DNA of 64,000 nucleotides from an uncultured Pelagibacteraceae bacterium (GTDB lineage: Bacteria; Pseudomonadota; Alphaproteobacteria; Pelagibacterales; Pelagibacteraceae), in NCBI GenBank assembly GCA_902537555.1, contig CACBBR010000001.1, forward strand, positions 69,501 to 133,500. The letters are read 5' to 3'. Of this stretch, positions 25,878 through 35,242 are shown one piece after another. The notes beneath the pieces are model-generated. The model saw only the letters and a list, made by a program, of their open reading frames with translations. It made no database searches and was not told the origin of the DNA. The position numbers and the translations under genes are program-made. How positions within the stretch are numbered: position 1 is the stretch's first letter; each line of letters starts with the position of its first letter.

Positions 25878-25934
25878 ACTAAAGTTAACTTCATTAGTCA
25901 AATTCATGACACATTTTAGTGTGAAATCAAATAA

Positions 25935-26609
25935 ATGGATGCAGATATAACTTCACAAGCAGTTGGACTTGCAAGTAATACAGATTTTTCAATTTTAAGC
26001 TTATTTTTGAGAGCAGATATAATAGTTAAATCAGTAATTGTTATTTTAATCGCCAGTTCAATTTATTCTTGGGCAATAATTTTTGATAAAATTATTATGT
26101 TTAGAAAAATAAACAAAGAATCAGAGGATTTTGAAGAAAGATTTTGGAAGTCTAAGTCAGCTGAAACATTTTATAATAGTCTTCCAGCATCATTAGATAA
26201 TCCAATGGCTCAACTATTTAAAGATTCAATGCAAGCTGTCATGAAATCAAGATCAAAAACAAATATAAGTCAAAGACTTGAAAATATCTTAGAAGTTAAT
26301 ATCGAAAAACAAATGAATATTGTTAACAACAAATTTACTTTTCTTGCTACAGTTGGTTCAACAGCACCATTTATAGGATTATTTGGAACAGTTTGGGGAA
26401 TAATGAATTCTTTCCAATCAATTGCTATTTCAAGAAATACAAGCTTGGCTATAGTTGCCCCGGGTATTGCTGAGGCATTATTCGCAACTGCTTTAGGATT
26501 GTTAGCTGCAATACCAGCGGTAATTGCATACAATAAATTTGGCAATGACTCTAAAAAATATTCTCAAAAATTAGAAAACTTTTCCAAAAGATTTATCTCA
26601 ATAATTTAA
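25935..26609 (+). CDS. tolQ: Tol-Pal system protein TolQ
   Basis: TolQ forms the inner-membrane proton channel with TolR and energises the Tol-Pal complex during division. The 224 residues show three membrane helices (about 29-50, 133-155, 170-195), the cytoplasmic domain between the first two, and the conserved LATVGSTAPFIGLFGTVWGIMNSF and PGIAEALFATALGLLAAIPAVIAYN regions. It lies 57 bp after the RuvC-like gene and 1 bp before tolR. It is the first gene of the complete tolQRAB-pal-cpoB set. Confidence 0.95.
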   Translation: MDADITSQAVGLASNTDFSILSLFLRADIIVKSVIVILIASSIYSWAIIFDKIIMFRKINKESEDFEERFWKSKSAETFYNSLPASLDNPMAQLFKDSMQAVMKSRSKTNISQRLENILEVNIEKQMNIVNNKFTFLATVGSTAPFIGLFGTVWGIMNSFQSIAISRNTSLAIVAPGIAEALFATALGLLAAIPAVIAYNKFGNDSKKYSQKLENFSKRFISII

Positions 26610-26610
26610 T

Positions 26611-27027
26611 ATGGCATTTAAATTTAATCGTTCAGATAGAGAACCGATGAGTGAAATAAATGTTACTCCTTTTGTAGATGTGATGCTTGTTCTTTTAATT
26701 ATATTCATGGTTACAGCTCCATTACTAACAGTTGGGGTGCAAGTTGATCTACCTGAAACTTCAGCTGACTCTTTACCTGAGGAAAGTGAACCTCTTACAT
26801 TAACAATAAATTCAAAAGGCGAGGTTTTTATTCAAGAAACTAAAATTGAATTTGATAATTTAATAAAAAAGGTTCTTGCAGTATCTAAAAACAGAACTGA
26901 TACTAGAATTTATGTAAGAGGCGATAAAACTATCAATTATGGAAGAGTATTAGAAGTAATGGGTAAGCTTTCAGGTTCAGGTTTCACTAAAGTAGCTTTA
27001 ATATCTGAGCCATATAAAGAAAGATAA
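26611..27027 (+). CDS. tolR: Tol-Pal system protein TolR
   Basis: This 138-residue ExbD/TolR protein has a single membrane helix at about residues 23-41, and that helix includes the functional Asp in NVTPFVDVMLVLLIIFMV (D23). The periplasmic domain follows, containing LPETSA, the beta-strand pair and a C-terminal KVALISE segment. It partners TolQ in proton-driven energy coupling. It is 1 bp after tolQ and 2 bp before tolA. Confidence 0.95.
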   Translation: MAFKFNRSDREPMSEINVTPFVDVMLVLLIIFMVTAPLLTVGVQVDLPETSADSLPEESEPLTLTINSKGEVFIQETKIEFDNLIKKVLAVSKNRTDTRIYVRGDKTINYGRVLEVMGKLSGSGFTKVALISEPYKER

Positions 27028-27029
27028 AT

Positions 27030-28100
27030 TTGATTAACAAACTAGAATTAATTGGTGTTCCAAATACATTCAATAATTTTTCTTATGGAATGTTATTTTC
27101 ATTTATATTTCATGGATCAATATTTATGGCTGCAATTTTTACACTTCCATTTGTTGCAAAAAAACCAATAGAATTACCACCAAGTATTTCTGTTGAATTA
27201 ATTCAAATTTCTGAGCAAATGAATATTCCATTTGCTCCTAAAGCTGCTAAAATCATTAAAAAAGCAAAAAAAGATCAAAAAAAGCTACTCACCGAGCAGG
27301 CGCCACCAAAAGAAGTGAAAAAGGAGACAAATAAACAAGTAAAACTTGATAATCAAAAAGATGAGATTGACTTATCTAAGTCCAAAAAAGTTCCAGTTCC
27401 TGAAAAAAATAAAGAAAAAATTAAACTTGAAAAGACAGAAGCTGTTCCAATGCCTGAAAAAAAATTAGAAAAGATTGAGGCTAAACAAGAAGATAATCAA
27501 CAACCCTCTAAAGAAATTAAAGAAATTATTGTTGAAAAAGAAAAAAGGAAAAAAATTGAAAAAAAAGAAGTAGAAAAAGATTTAGTTATTAAAGAATTTG
27601 TTAAAAAAACAAAACCCATTAAAGAAAAAAAACCAAAGCAATCATCGGAGTTTGAAAAAGAAATGGATTTTGCGAAGATTGCAGAGACGTTGATAGCAAA
27701 AAATTATGAAAATATTGGAGAAGTAAAAAAAAAAACTGATGGGATTACTCAATCAGAGGATAAATCAATGATATTAACAAATTTATCTGTTACAACTAAA
27801 TATTCTATACAGATGCAATATAGAGATTGTTGGTCACCACCAATGGGAGCTGAGTATAAAAAAAATAATTATTTAGTTACAGTTAAGCTTGACTTAGAAA
27901 AGAATGGTAGAGTAAAGAGTAGAGAGATTTTAGAAATAAATCGAATGGGTAAAGATGGAAAATTTAGGATCTTTGCGGAAGCTGTTGATAGAGCAGTGTT
28001 AAAGTGTAATCCTATAAAAAATCTTCCACCAAAATCTTATGAAAACTGGAGTACTATGATATTAAGATTTAATCCAGAGGGAATGATGGTCGGGGAATGA
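27030..28100 (+). CDS. tolA: Tol-Pal system protein TolA
   Basis: 356 residues starting at a TTG 2 bp after tolR. The N-terminal membrane helix (about residues 21-43) has the SFIFHGSIFMAAIF pattern with the SHLS-like motif that contacts TolQR. A long Lys/Glu-rich helical spacer (about 80-215) spans the periplasm. The C-terminal TonB/TolA-like domain (about 260-356) begins QMQYRDCWSPP. It overlaps tolB by 4 bp (ATGA). The spacer composition reflects the genome's A+T bias. Confidence 0.9.
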   Translation: MINKLELIGVPNTFNNFSYGMLFSFIFHGSIFMAAIFTLPFVAKKPIELPPSISVELIQISEQMNIPFAPKAAKIIKKAKKDQKKLLTEQAPPKEVKKETNKQVKLDNQKDEIDLSKSKKVPVPEKNKEKIKLEKTEAVPMPEKKLEKIEAKQEDNQQPSKEIKEIIVEKEKRKKIEKKEVEKDLVIKEFVKKTKPIKEKKPKQSSEFEKEMDFAKIAETLIAKNYENIGEVKKKTDGITQSEDKSMILTNLSVTTKYSIQMQYRDCWSPPMGAEYKKNNYLVTVKLDLEKNGRVKSREILEINRMGKDGKFRIFAEAVDRAVLKCNPIKNLPPKSYENWSTMILRFNPEGMMVGE

Positions 28101-29461
28101 AAAAAATTTTATTTTTAGTATTTCTTATCTATTCAATTTTAAAACCATCAATTAGTTTTTCTCTAGTAGAAATTGATATCACTAGAGGTAATTTAGATCC
28201 TATGCCTATTTCGGTGTCACCATTTTTTTCTAATGATGATACTAATGATAAAATTAAAAATATACTTAATATTAATGATTTAGGATTAGAGATATCTAAA
28301 GTAATAGAAAATAATTTAGAAAAAACTGGATTATTTGATGCAATAGAAAGAGAAGCATTTTTACAAAAACCCGATATTGCACATCTAAAACCAAGATTTG
28401 AAGATTGGTCGTTGATAAAATCTCAAGTTTTAATAACAGGAAAAGTCGCAACTAAAATAATAAACAATAAAGATTATATAAATGTAGAGTTTAAACTTTG
28501 GGATGTGTTAGGTGCAAAGTTTGTCGATGGTTTTTCTTTAACAACTACTCCTCGTTCTTGGAGAAGAGTTGGTCATAAAATTTCAGACAAGGTATATGAG
28601 CGACTTACCGGAGAAAGTGGTTATTTTGATACTAGAATAATTTATGTGGCTGAAGAAGGACCAAAAACCCAAAGAGTTAAAAAGCTAGCTTTGATGGATC
28701 AAGATGGTTTTAATACTAAATATATTACTTTAGGAAATGAATTAGTATTAACTCCAAGGTTTAATCCTGCAGATGATAAAATTATAACTTATATGTCTTA
28801 TTTTAGAAATGATCCGAGGGTTTATATAGTAAATCTTCAAACTGGTGATAGAAAAGTTGTTGGTGATTTTAGAGGTATGACATTTGCACCAAGGTTTTCT
28901 CCTAATGGACAAAAACTTATTATGAGTTTGGCGAAAGATGGTAATTCAGAAATTTGGGTCAGAGATTTAGAAACGAATTTACAAGAAAAATTAACTGACC
29001 ATCCATCAATAGATACTTCACCATCATATTCACCAGACGGCAAATATATAACTTTCAACTCAGACAGAAGTGGTTATCAACAAATATATGTAATGAGGAG
29101 CGATGGATCAAATGTAAAAAGAATATCATTTGGAAAAGGCATCTATGGTACACCTGTATGGTCACCAAGAGGAGATCTAATAGCTTTTACAAAATTACAT
29201 AAAGGAAGATTTTTTATAGGAGTTATGCGAACTGATGGAACTGGTGAAAGATTGCTTACTGAGAACTTCTATCAAGAGGCACCTTCTTGGTCACCAAATG
29301 GCCGGGTTATCATATTTTACAGGGAGACAAAAACTGATAAAAAGGGTTCAGGATTTTCAGCAAAATTATGGTCAATAGATTTGACTGGATACAACGAGAG
29401 GTTGGTAAAGACTGAGACAGACGCATCTGACCCATCTTGGTCTCCTTTATTGAAAAATTAA
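28097..29461 (+). CDS. tolB: Tol-Pal system protein TolB
   Basis: This periplasmic protein (454 residues) has a signal peptide of about 21 residues, an N-terminal alpha/beta domain, and a six-bladed beta-propeller. The propeller blades appear as repeated SPDG/SPNG-type turns with FxSDRSG and W/SPRGD motifs (about residues 210-450). TolB binds Pal and shuttles the energised signal between membranes. It overlaps tolA by 4 bp and is separated by 96 bp from pal. Family-normal length and order in the cluster make the call secure. Confidence 0.96.
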   Translation: MKKILFLVFLIYSILKPSISFSLVEIDITRGNLDPMPISVSPFFSNDDTNDKIKNILNINDLGLEISKVIENNLEKTGLFDAIEREAFLQKPDIAHLKPRFEDWSLIKSQVLITGKVATKIINNKDYINVEFKLWDVLGAKFVDGFSLTTTPRSWRRVGHKISDKVYERLTGESGYFDTRIIYVAEEGPKTQRVKKLALMDQDGFNTKYITLGNELVLTPRFNPADDKIITYMSYFRNDPRVYIVNLQTGDRKVVGDFRGMTFAPRFSPNGQKLIMSLAKDGNSEIWVRDLETNLQEKLTDHPSIDTSPSYSPDGKYITFNSDRSGYQQIYVMRSDGSNVKRISFGKGIYGTPVWSPRGDLIAFTKLHKGRFFIGVMRTDGTGERLLTENFYQEAPSWSPNGRVIIFYRETKTDKKGSGFSAKLWSIDLTGYNERLVKTETDASDPSWSPLLKN

Positions 29462-29490
29462 CGAAAATAAAAGATTTATGTTAAATTTGG

Positions 29491-29519
29491 TTGATTTTTG
29501 TAGACAAAACATCTAATTA
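29491..29519 (+). promoter_or_regulatory. Possible sigma-70-type promoter for pal
   Basis: In the 96-bp gap before pal there is TTGATT, a 17-bp spacer and TAATTA. The gap is large for this genome and pal is usually abundant. In such A+T-rich sequence chance matches are common, so support is modest. Confidence 0.3.
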
Positions 29520-29546
29520 CATGATTAAGTTCTTAATATTCTATTG

Positions 29547-29552
29547 AAGGAG
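29547..29552 (+). promoter_or_regulatory. Strong Shine-Dalgarno of pal
   Basis: AAGGAG lies 5 bp before the pal ATG. Such a full match is rare here, where most genes overlap the preceding stop or have A-rich leaders. It fits high expression of this lipoprotein. Confidence 0.75.
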
Positions 29553-29557
29553 CAAAA

Positions 29558-30118
29558 ATGAATCTAAGCAAAATTTTTAAAAATGCATTTCTTGTAATTG
29601 TATTTGGGTTAATTGTAACTGCATGTGCAACCAAGAAGTCTGTTAAAACAACAACAGAGTCTTCATCTACTACTACTACTACTAAAGCAGCTGAGACTCA
29701 AAAAGCAGATCCAATTGAAAAATTAGATGCGTTAATGCAGGGAGATGTTTACATAGGCTCTGATACTGTAGGTGAGCTTGCAAGCGGAGTTCCTGACAGA
29801 GTATTCTTTGCAACAAATGAGACAATATTAACAACAGCTTCTAGAGAAACTTTAAGAAAGCAAGCTGCTTGGCTAAGACAAAACTCAAATGTAACTGTAG
29901 TGGTTGAGGGTCATGCAGATGAGAGAGGTACAAGAGAATATAACCTTGCTTTAGGTGAGAGAAGAGCAAATGCTGCCAAAGACTATTTAATGACTTACGG
30001 TGTTTCTTCTGATCGAATAAAAGTTTTAAGTTATGGAAAGGAGAGACCTGTTGATTCAGGATCTAACCCTCTTTCTTGGTCAAAAAATAGAAGATCTGTT
30101 ACTGTAAAAGCAAATTAA
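29558..30118 (+). CDS. pal: Peptidoglycan-associated lipoprotein Pal
   Basis: This outer-membrane lipoprotein binds peptidoglycan and TolB. The signal peptide ends in a lipobox VTAC, so C23 is the lipidated residue. A Thr/Ser-rich linker follows (about 28-50), then an OmpA-like domain with the peptidoglycan-binding VEGHADERGTREYNLALGERRANA at about residues 114-137. Length is 186 residues. It has a strong ribosome site and a possible own promoter, and is followed by a terminator-like hairpin. Confidence 0.96.
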   Translation: MNLSKIFKNAFLVIVFGLIVTACATKKSVKTTTESSSTTTTTKAAETQKADPIEKLDALMQGDVYIGSDTVGELASGVPDRVFFATNETILTTASRETLRKQAAWLRQNSNVTVVVEGHADERGTREYNLALGERRANAAKDYLMTYGVSSDRIKVLSYGKERPVDSGSNPLSWSKNRRSVTVKAN

Positions 30119-30133
30119 TACTAAAATTAAATT

Positions 30134-30165
30134 AGACCCTGACTTTAGGTGGTTAGGGTCTTCTT
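30134..30165 (+). terminator. Hairpin with U-rich tail after pal
   Basis: AGACCCT (30134-30140) pairs with AGGGTCT (30155-30161) around a 14-nt loop and is followed by TCTTTC. It resembles an intrinsic terminator or attenuator between pal and cpoB. The T tract is imperfect, so termination may be partial. Confidence 0.55.
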
Positions 30166-30195
30166 TCTGCCATTATTATAATTACTAATGTTTTT

Positions 30196-31215
30196 ATGAA
30201 ACCTATTTTTAAGTTAATCTTAATTAACTTGATCTCATTTTTATTTTTTTTTACAAATATTTCACTTTCTGAAAATCAAGAATTAGGAGAGATTTTAGAA
30301 ATTATTCAAAAGGATCTTAGAACTCTTGAGAGGGCCGTTTACTCACAATCGTTCTCTGAAAATTCTGAATCAAATACATCACAAAAAGCATCAACAAAAG
30401 AGTCGGAGCAGGCTTTAACAAAACATTTATTGAAGTTGAATGAAATTGAAGTTCAATTTCAAAATTTGACAAATAAATTTGAGGAAATAAACTTTAAGTT
30501 AGAAAAACTTTCAAATAAAATTACAAATGTTCAACAGGATAATCAGTTAAGATTTGAGCAAATCGAAAAAGGCATACTTAACAACACAAATGAAAATTCT
30601 TTTACTTCTTTACCAAAAACCGATCAAAAAATTACAACTGAGGATAAAAATAAAATAAAAATATTACCTGGATCTTCCCAACCTCAGTCGCTTGGAGAAT
30701 TATCTTATAAAGATATGACTACAAGTGATGATACACAGGTTATTGAGTCTGTTGAGCAAACTGAAGCAATAATATCCGAGGTTTTTAATTCTGAAGAAAA
30801 AATATTACCAGATACAAATCCTGAGGAACAATATGAATTTGCAAGAAATTTTTTAAAAGTTGGTGATTTTGTTAATGCTGAAAAAGCTTTTAGAGAGTTT
30901 GTTTTAACAAATCCTGAGAATGAGTTGTCAGGTAGTGCACAATACTGGTACGCTGAAACTTATAGATTAAGAGAAATGTATACTGACGCTGCAGCGGCAT
31001 ATTTGGAAGGTTATCAAAAGTATCCAAAGAGCAAAGTCGCCCCTGAGAATTTGCTTAAACTGGGAGTTTCATTGGTTCAAATGGGAGAAAAAGATCAAGG
31101 TTGTTTAATGATTGCAGGAGTAAAAAAACAATACCCTGATGCAACTCAACCTGTACTCCAAAAAGCAAAGTACTATGAAGAAAAAGAATTTGAGTGCAAA
31201 AAAGATAATTCATAA
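30196..31215 (+). CDS. cpoB: Cell division coordinator CpoB (YbgF)
   Basis: This 339-residue periplasmic protein has a signal peptide (about 1-25), a central coiled coil (about 80-125) that would trimerise, a low-complexity linker, and a C-terminal TPR domain from about residue 210 (EEQYEFARNFLKVGDFVNAEKAFREF...). CpoB links Tol-Pal activity with peptidoglycan synthesis at division. Its place immediately after pal is the standard order. The 3' end overlaps the tilS coding region by 41 bp. Confidence 0.9.
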   Translation: MKPIFKLILINLISFLFFFTNISLSENQELGEILEIIQKDLRTLERAVYSQSFSENSESNTSQKASTKESEQALTKHLLKLNEIEVQFQNLTNKFEEINFKLEKLSNKITNVQQDNQLRFEQIEKGILNNTNENSFTSLPKTDQKITTEDKNKIKILPGSSQPQSLGELSYKDMTTSDDTQVIESVEQTEAIISEVFNSEEKILPDTNPEEQYEFARNFLKVGDFVNAEKAFREFVLTNPENELSGSAQYWYAETYRLREMYTDAAAAYLEGYQKYPKSKVAPENLLKLGVSLVQMGEKDQGCLMIAGVKKQYPDATQPVLQKAKYYEEKEFECKKDNS

Positions 31216-32224
31216 TTTTTACTTAGAAAAATTAACTGACCCAAGAATAAATAAAATTTATTTAAATTTTAAAAAAAAAATATCTAACAATATTTCGAAT
31301 AATTTTTGTGTTGCTGTTTCAGGAGGAGCAGACAGTCTAGCATTGTCATTCTTGGCGAAATGTTATTCCATAGAAAAAAATAAAAAGGTTTATTTTTTCA
31401 TTGTTGATCATTTGTTGAGGGAAAATTCTACTCTTGAAGCAAATGTTGTAAAAAAAAAATTAAAAAAATTTAAAATTAATTGTGATATACTTACTTTAAA
31501 AAAAAAAATAAAAAACTCAAATCTACAATCATTTGCTCGAGATAATAGATATAAATTAATATTCAAACAAAGTTTAAAAAAGAAAATTGATACTGTTTTA
31601 ACTGCACATCATAGAGACGATTTGGTGGAGAACTTTTACATAAGATTATTAAGAGGTTCAGGATTAAAGGGTTTAATCTCATTTGGAAAAATTGAATCAA
31701 AATTAAAATCTGACGACAAAATTTCAATTTTAAGACCTTTAATTGATATATCTAAAAAGGATTTATTATATATATCAAAAAAAACATTTAATTTTTATGT
31801 TGATGATCCATCCAACCAGAATGATAAATTTTTAAGAGTAAAAATAAGAAAACTAATTTTAAGTTTAGAGCAAGAAGGACTATCATTTAATAAATTTCAA
31901 ATGTCTTTAAAAAATTTAAATAGTAGTAATTATGCTATAGATTATTATGTGAAAAAAAATATAAACGATAATTCAAATTATTTAAAACTAACAAATAGCG
32001 TCATTTTAAAACAGGATTTTTTTAGAAATCCAAATGAAATTGTCTTTAGGTCAATTACTGAAATTATACAACAAGTTGGTAATAAAAATAAATATACAAG
32101 AGGAGCAAAAATTGAAAATTTATTAAGTTCTTTGAGATCTAAAAATAATTATCTAAAAAAAACACTTTCAGGATGCATAATCCAAAAATTTAAGAAATCT
32201 GTCATTATTTCTAAGGAAAAATAG
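31175..32224 (+). CDS. tilS: tRNA(Ile)-lysidine synthetase TilS
   Basis: TilS changes C34 of the CAT-anticodon tRNA-Ile to lysidine, so it reads AUA. The PP-loop motif SGGADS is near residue 42 and a TAHHRDDLVENFYIRLLRGSG block near 140 is diagnostic. About 349 residues from the ATG at 31175; an in-frame ATG at 31139 would add 12 residues and deepen the overlap with cpoB. Position between cpoB and ftsH is conserved in alphaproteobacteria. AUA codons are frequent in this genome, making the enzyme important. Confidence 0.93.
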   Translation: MKKKNLSAKKIIHNFYLEKLTDPRINKIYLNFKKKISNNISNNFCVAVSGGADSLALSFLAKCYSIEKNKKVYFFIVDHLLRENSTLEANVVKKKLKKFKINCDILTLKKKIKNSNLQSFARDNRYKLIFKQSLKKKIDTVLTAHHRDDLVENFYIRLLRGSGLKGLISFGKIESKLKSDDKISILRPLIDISKKDLLYISKKTFNFYVDDPSNQNDKFLRVKIRKLILSLEQEGLSFNKFQMSLKNLNSSNYAIDYYVKKNINDNSNYLKLTNSVILKQDFFRNPNEIVFRSITEIIQQVGNKNKYTRGAKIENLLSSLRSKNNYLKKTLSGCIIQKFKKSVIISKEK

Positions 32225-32236
32225 TAAAATACTCTT

Positions 32237-32256
32237 AAATTGGCACAAATTGGCAC
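32237..32256 (+). repeat. Tandem 10-bp direct repeat before ftsH
   Basis: AAATTGGCAC occurs twice in exact tandem in the 66-bp gap upstream of ftsH. Each copy contains TTGGCA, which could act as a -35 element (the second copy is followed about 15 bp later by TAATAATT). It may be a promoter or operator; nothing identifies a regulator. Confidence 0.5.
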
Positions 32257-32290
32257 TTGTTAAATTTTTAATAATTCTTAATTTAACCCT

Positions 32291-34183
32291 ATGAATATGA
32301 AAAATTTAGGCATGTGGGCTATAATAGTAATCTTAATTATTGGCCTCTACAATATGTTTAAAAATCCTCAAGGATCAGTTAATCAAAAAAATAATATAAT
32401 TTTTTCAGAATTCTTAACGCAAGTTGAAAATGGCAGAGTTGTTCAAGTAGAAATTCAGGGAAAAAATATTAGAGGAGTTATGTCTAATGGTGAAATGTTT
32501 AATACTTACGCTCCTGATGATCCAAATTTAATTCAAAAACTAAGCGATAAAGGTGTAAGCATATCAGCTAGCCCTTTGGATGAAAAAATGCCTTCATTAT
32601 TTGGAGTGCTTTTATCATGGTTTCCAATGTTGCTTTTAATAGCTGTTTGGATTTTCTTTATGAGACAGATGCAAGGTGGCAAAGGCGGAGCAATGGGTTT
32701 TGGTAAATCAAAAGCTAAAATGATGAATGAGGTCAAAGGAAAAGTTACCTTCAATGATGTTGCAGGCGTAGAAGAAGCTAAAGAGGAAGTTGAAGAAGTT
32801 GTAGAATTTTTGAAAGATCCTAAAAAATTTAGTAGATTAGGTGGTAAAATACCTCGTGGTTGTCTTTTAGTTGGACCTCCTGGAACAGGTAAAACCTTAT
32901 TAGCGAGGGCAATTGCAGGTGAAGCAGGAGTTCCTTTTTTTACAATATCAGGCTCTGATTTTGTAGAAATGTTTGTGGGTGTTGGAGCTTCAAGAGTTAG
33001 AGATATGTTTGAACAAGGCAAGAAACATTCTCCATGTATAATTTTTATTGATGAGATCGATGCCGTAGGGCGAAGTAGAGGTGCTGGCTTAGGAGGTGGT
33101 AACGACGAAAGGGAGCAAACTCTTAATCAATTATTAGTAGAGATGGATGGCTTCGATACGAATGAGGGAGTGATTATAATTGCTGCTACTAATAGACCGG
33201 ATGTATTAGATCCAGCATTATTAAGACCAGGAAGATTTGATAGACAGGTAGTTGTTTCTAATCCTGATATCATTGGAAGAGAAAAAATACTTAAAGTTCA
33301 TGCTAAAAAAATAACAATGGCTCCAGACGTAAACTTAAGAACTATCGCAAGAGGAACACCAGGATTTTCTGGCGCAGATTTAGCAAACCTAGTCAATGAA
33401 GCTGCATTACTGGCTGCACGTAAAAATAAAAGAATTGTAACTTATATGGAATTTGAAGAGGCAAAAGATAAAGTTATGATGGGTTCAGAGAGAAGATCAA
33501 TGGTTATGAGCGAAGAAGAAAAAAAACTTACTGCTTATCATGAAGCCGGACATGCAATAGTGACAATTAATGAAAAAGCAGCTTATCCGATACATAAAGC
33601 AACAATTATTCCGAGAGGTAGAGCGTTAGGAATGGTTATGCAACTTCCCGAGAGAGATGAAGTTTCTCAAACAAGAGAACAACTTCATGCACAAATGGCT
33701 ATAGCAATGGGTGGAAGAGTTGCAGAAGAGATAATTTTTGGAGATGATAAAGTTACAACAGGCGCAGCAAGCGATATAGAGCAAGCAACAAAAAGAGCAA
33801 GAGCTATGGTAATGAGAGCTGGATTAAGTAAAGAGCTTGGACCTGTTTTATATGGAGAAAATGAAGAAGAGGTTTTTCTAGGTAGATCGGTGGCAAGACA
33901 ACAAAATATGTCAGAGGAAACTGCAAGAAAAGTTGATAGTGAAATAAGAAAATTTGTAGATCAAGGCTATGATAGAGCAAAAAAAGTTTTAACAGATAAG
34001 ATAGATGATTTACATAAATTGGCAAAAGCTTTACTAACCTACGAAACATTAACTGGTGAAGAAATAGAAGATATAGTTAATAAAGATATATATCCTAAAA
34101 ATAAAGAGGATTTAAAGGAAGAGGAGAATGATAAAAGTTCTGCATTAGGATCAATGGGGCTAAAACCAAAGATTGTTCATTAA
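32291..34183 (+). CDS. ftsH: ATP-dependent zinc metalloprotease FtsH
   Basis: This membrane-anchored AAA+ protease degrades misassembled membrane proteins and regulators such as RpoH. The 630 residues have two membrane helices (about 5-23 and 102-124), Walker A GPPGTGKT at 195-202, Walker B IIFIDEID near 251, the second region of homology [20 protein letters not shown], and the zinc motif HEAGH at 417-421. It follows tilS after a 66-bp gap with a tandem repeat and precedes folP by 6 bp. The regulators HflK and HflC are encoded later in the window and rpoH is also here. Confidence 0.98.
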   Translation: MNMKNLGMWAIIVILIIGLYNMFKNPQGSVNQKNNIIFSEFLTQVENGRVVQVEIQGKNIRGVMSNGEMFNTYAPDDPNLIQKLSDKGVSISASPLDEKMPSLFGVLLSWFPMLLLIAVWIFFMRQMQGGKGGAMGFGKSKAKMMNEVKGKVTFNDVAGVEEAKEEVEEVVEFLKDPKKFSRLGGKIPRGCLLVGPPGTGKTLLARAIAGEAGVPFFTISGSDFVEMFVGVGASRVRDMFEQGKKHSPCIIFIDEIDAVGRSRGAGLGGGNDEREQTLNQLLVEMDGFDTNEGVIIIAATNRPDVLDPALLRPGRFDRQVVVSNPDIIGREKILKVHAKKITMAPDVNLRTIARGTPGFSGADLANLVNEAALLAARKNKRIVTYMEFEEAKDKVMMGSERRSMVMSEEEKKLTAYHEAGHAIVTINEKAAYPIHKATIIPRGRALGMVMQLPERDEVSQTREQLHAQMAIAMGGRVAEEIIFGDDKVTTGAASDIEQATKRARAMVMRAGLSKELGPVLYGENEEEVFLGRSVARQQNMSEETARKVDSEIRKFVDQGYDRAKKVLTDKIDDLHKLAKALLTYETLTGEEIEDIVNKDIYPKNKEDLKEEENDKSSALGSMGLKPKIVH

Positions 34184-34189
34184 CATTTA

Positions 34190-35242
34190 ATGAAAAAATA
34201 TTACACAAGAGCGTGTAATTTTTACTTTAACAAAAAATCTATAGAAAATGTAAAAAAAAAAATTTCTTTGCCTCTAGGAGGCAATAAATTACTTTCTTTT
34301 GATACGATTGAGATCATTTCTAGGTCGGGTAGAAAAAAAGTAAATATAAAAAATATTACAAGACTTCCCTCAAATATAAAAAAGAAAGTCTTAGCTGATA
34401 TTAAAAATATTTGTAAAATAAAAAAAATTCAAAATTTACAGTTAAATAATTTACCAATATTAATGGGCGTACTAAATATGACACCTGATAGTTTTTCTGA
34501 TGGTGGTAGGTATATAAAAAAAGTTTCAGCAAAAAAACAAATTGATAAATTAATAAAAGGTGGCGCAAAAATAATTGATATTGGAGGTGAGTCAACAAGA
34601 CCTGGATCTACTGAAGTTTTTCACACAGATGAGTGGATGAGAATTAAAAAAATAATGCAATATTTAAAACAAAAAAATTTTTTTGTTTCTTTAGATACAA
34701 GAAAAAGTTTTGTCATGAAAAATGCATCAAAATTCAAGTTAGATTTAATTAATGATGTCTCAGGACTAAGCTACGATAAGGAGACAGTAAATTTTTTACA
34801 AAAAAGTAAAAAACCATTCGTATTACATCATATGCAAGGTTCAACTAAAACAATGCAAATAAATCCAACTTATAAAAATGTCTTATTGGATATATACGAT
34901 TATTTTGAGAAAAAATTAGAATTTATAAAAAAAAAAGGAATTAAACATTCCAATATTATATTAGATCCTGGAATCGGGTTTGGTAAAAACTTGCAACATA
35001 ATATTACTTTAATTAATAATATTTCTATTTTTCATTCATTAGGATTACCAGTAATGTTAGGTGTATCGAGAAAAAAATTTATAAAAGATATATCAGATAA
35101 AAATGATAGCAAAGAAAGAATTGGTGGAACTGTATCTTCTTGTATCTATGGTATGTTACAAGGAGTACAAATTCTTAGAGTCCATGATGTTAATGAAGTT
35201 ACACAGGCAATTAAAGTTTTTAAAAAGTTAAATTATAGTTAA
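34190..35242 (+). CDS. folP: Dihydropteroate synthase
   Basis: This enzyme joins p-aminobenzoate with hydroxymethyl-dihydropterin pyrophosphate in folate synthesis. The core TIM barrel has MGVLNMTPDSFSDGG at about residues 92-106, the GAKIIDIGGESTRPGS segment near 125-140, and a DPGIGFGK loop near 258. The N-terminal 85 residues are an extension seen in alphaproteobacterial FolP. It shares one base with the start of glmM and follows ftsH closely; the ftsH-folP-glmM order is conserved in proteobacteria. Confidence 0.95.
   Translation: MKKYYTRACNFYFNKKSIENVKKKISLPLGGNKLLSFDTIEIISRSGRKKVNIKNITRLPSNIKKKVLADIKNICKIKKIQNLQLNNLPILMGVLNMTPDSFSDGGRYIKKVSAKKQIDKLIKGGAKIIDIGGESTRPGSTEVFHTDEWMRIKKIMQYLKQKNFFVSLDTRKSFVMKNASKFKLDLINDVSGLSYDKETVNFLQKSKKPFVLHHMQGSTKTMQINPTYKNVLLDIYDYFEKKLEFIKKKGIKHSNIILDPGIGFGKNLQHNITLINNISIFHSLGLPVMLGVSRKKFIKDISDKNDSKERIGGTVSSCIYGMLQGVQILRVHDVNEVTQAIKVFKKLNYS

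Noticed and set aside
32241-32256. TGGCAC boxes resembling a sigma-54 -24 element before ftsH
   Set aside because: The matching GC element at the correct spacing is missing and SAR11 bacteria are reported to have only RpoD and RpoH. Treated as a direct repeat instead.
32533-33021. 162-codon minus-strand ORF inside ftsH
   Set aside because: It lies wholly opposite a strongly conserved gene, shows no recognisable domain and reads like a reverse-frame shadow.
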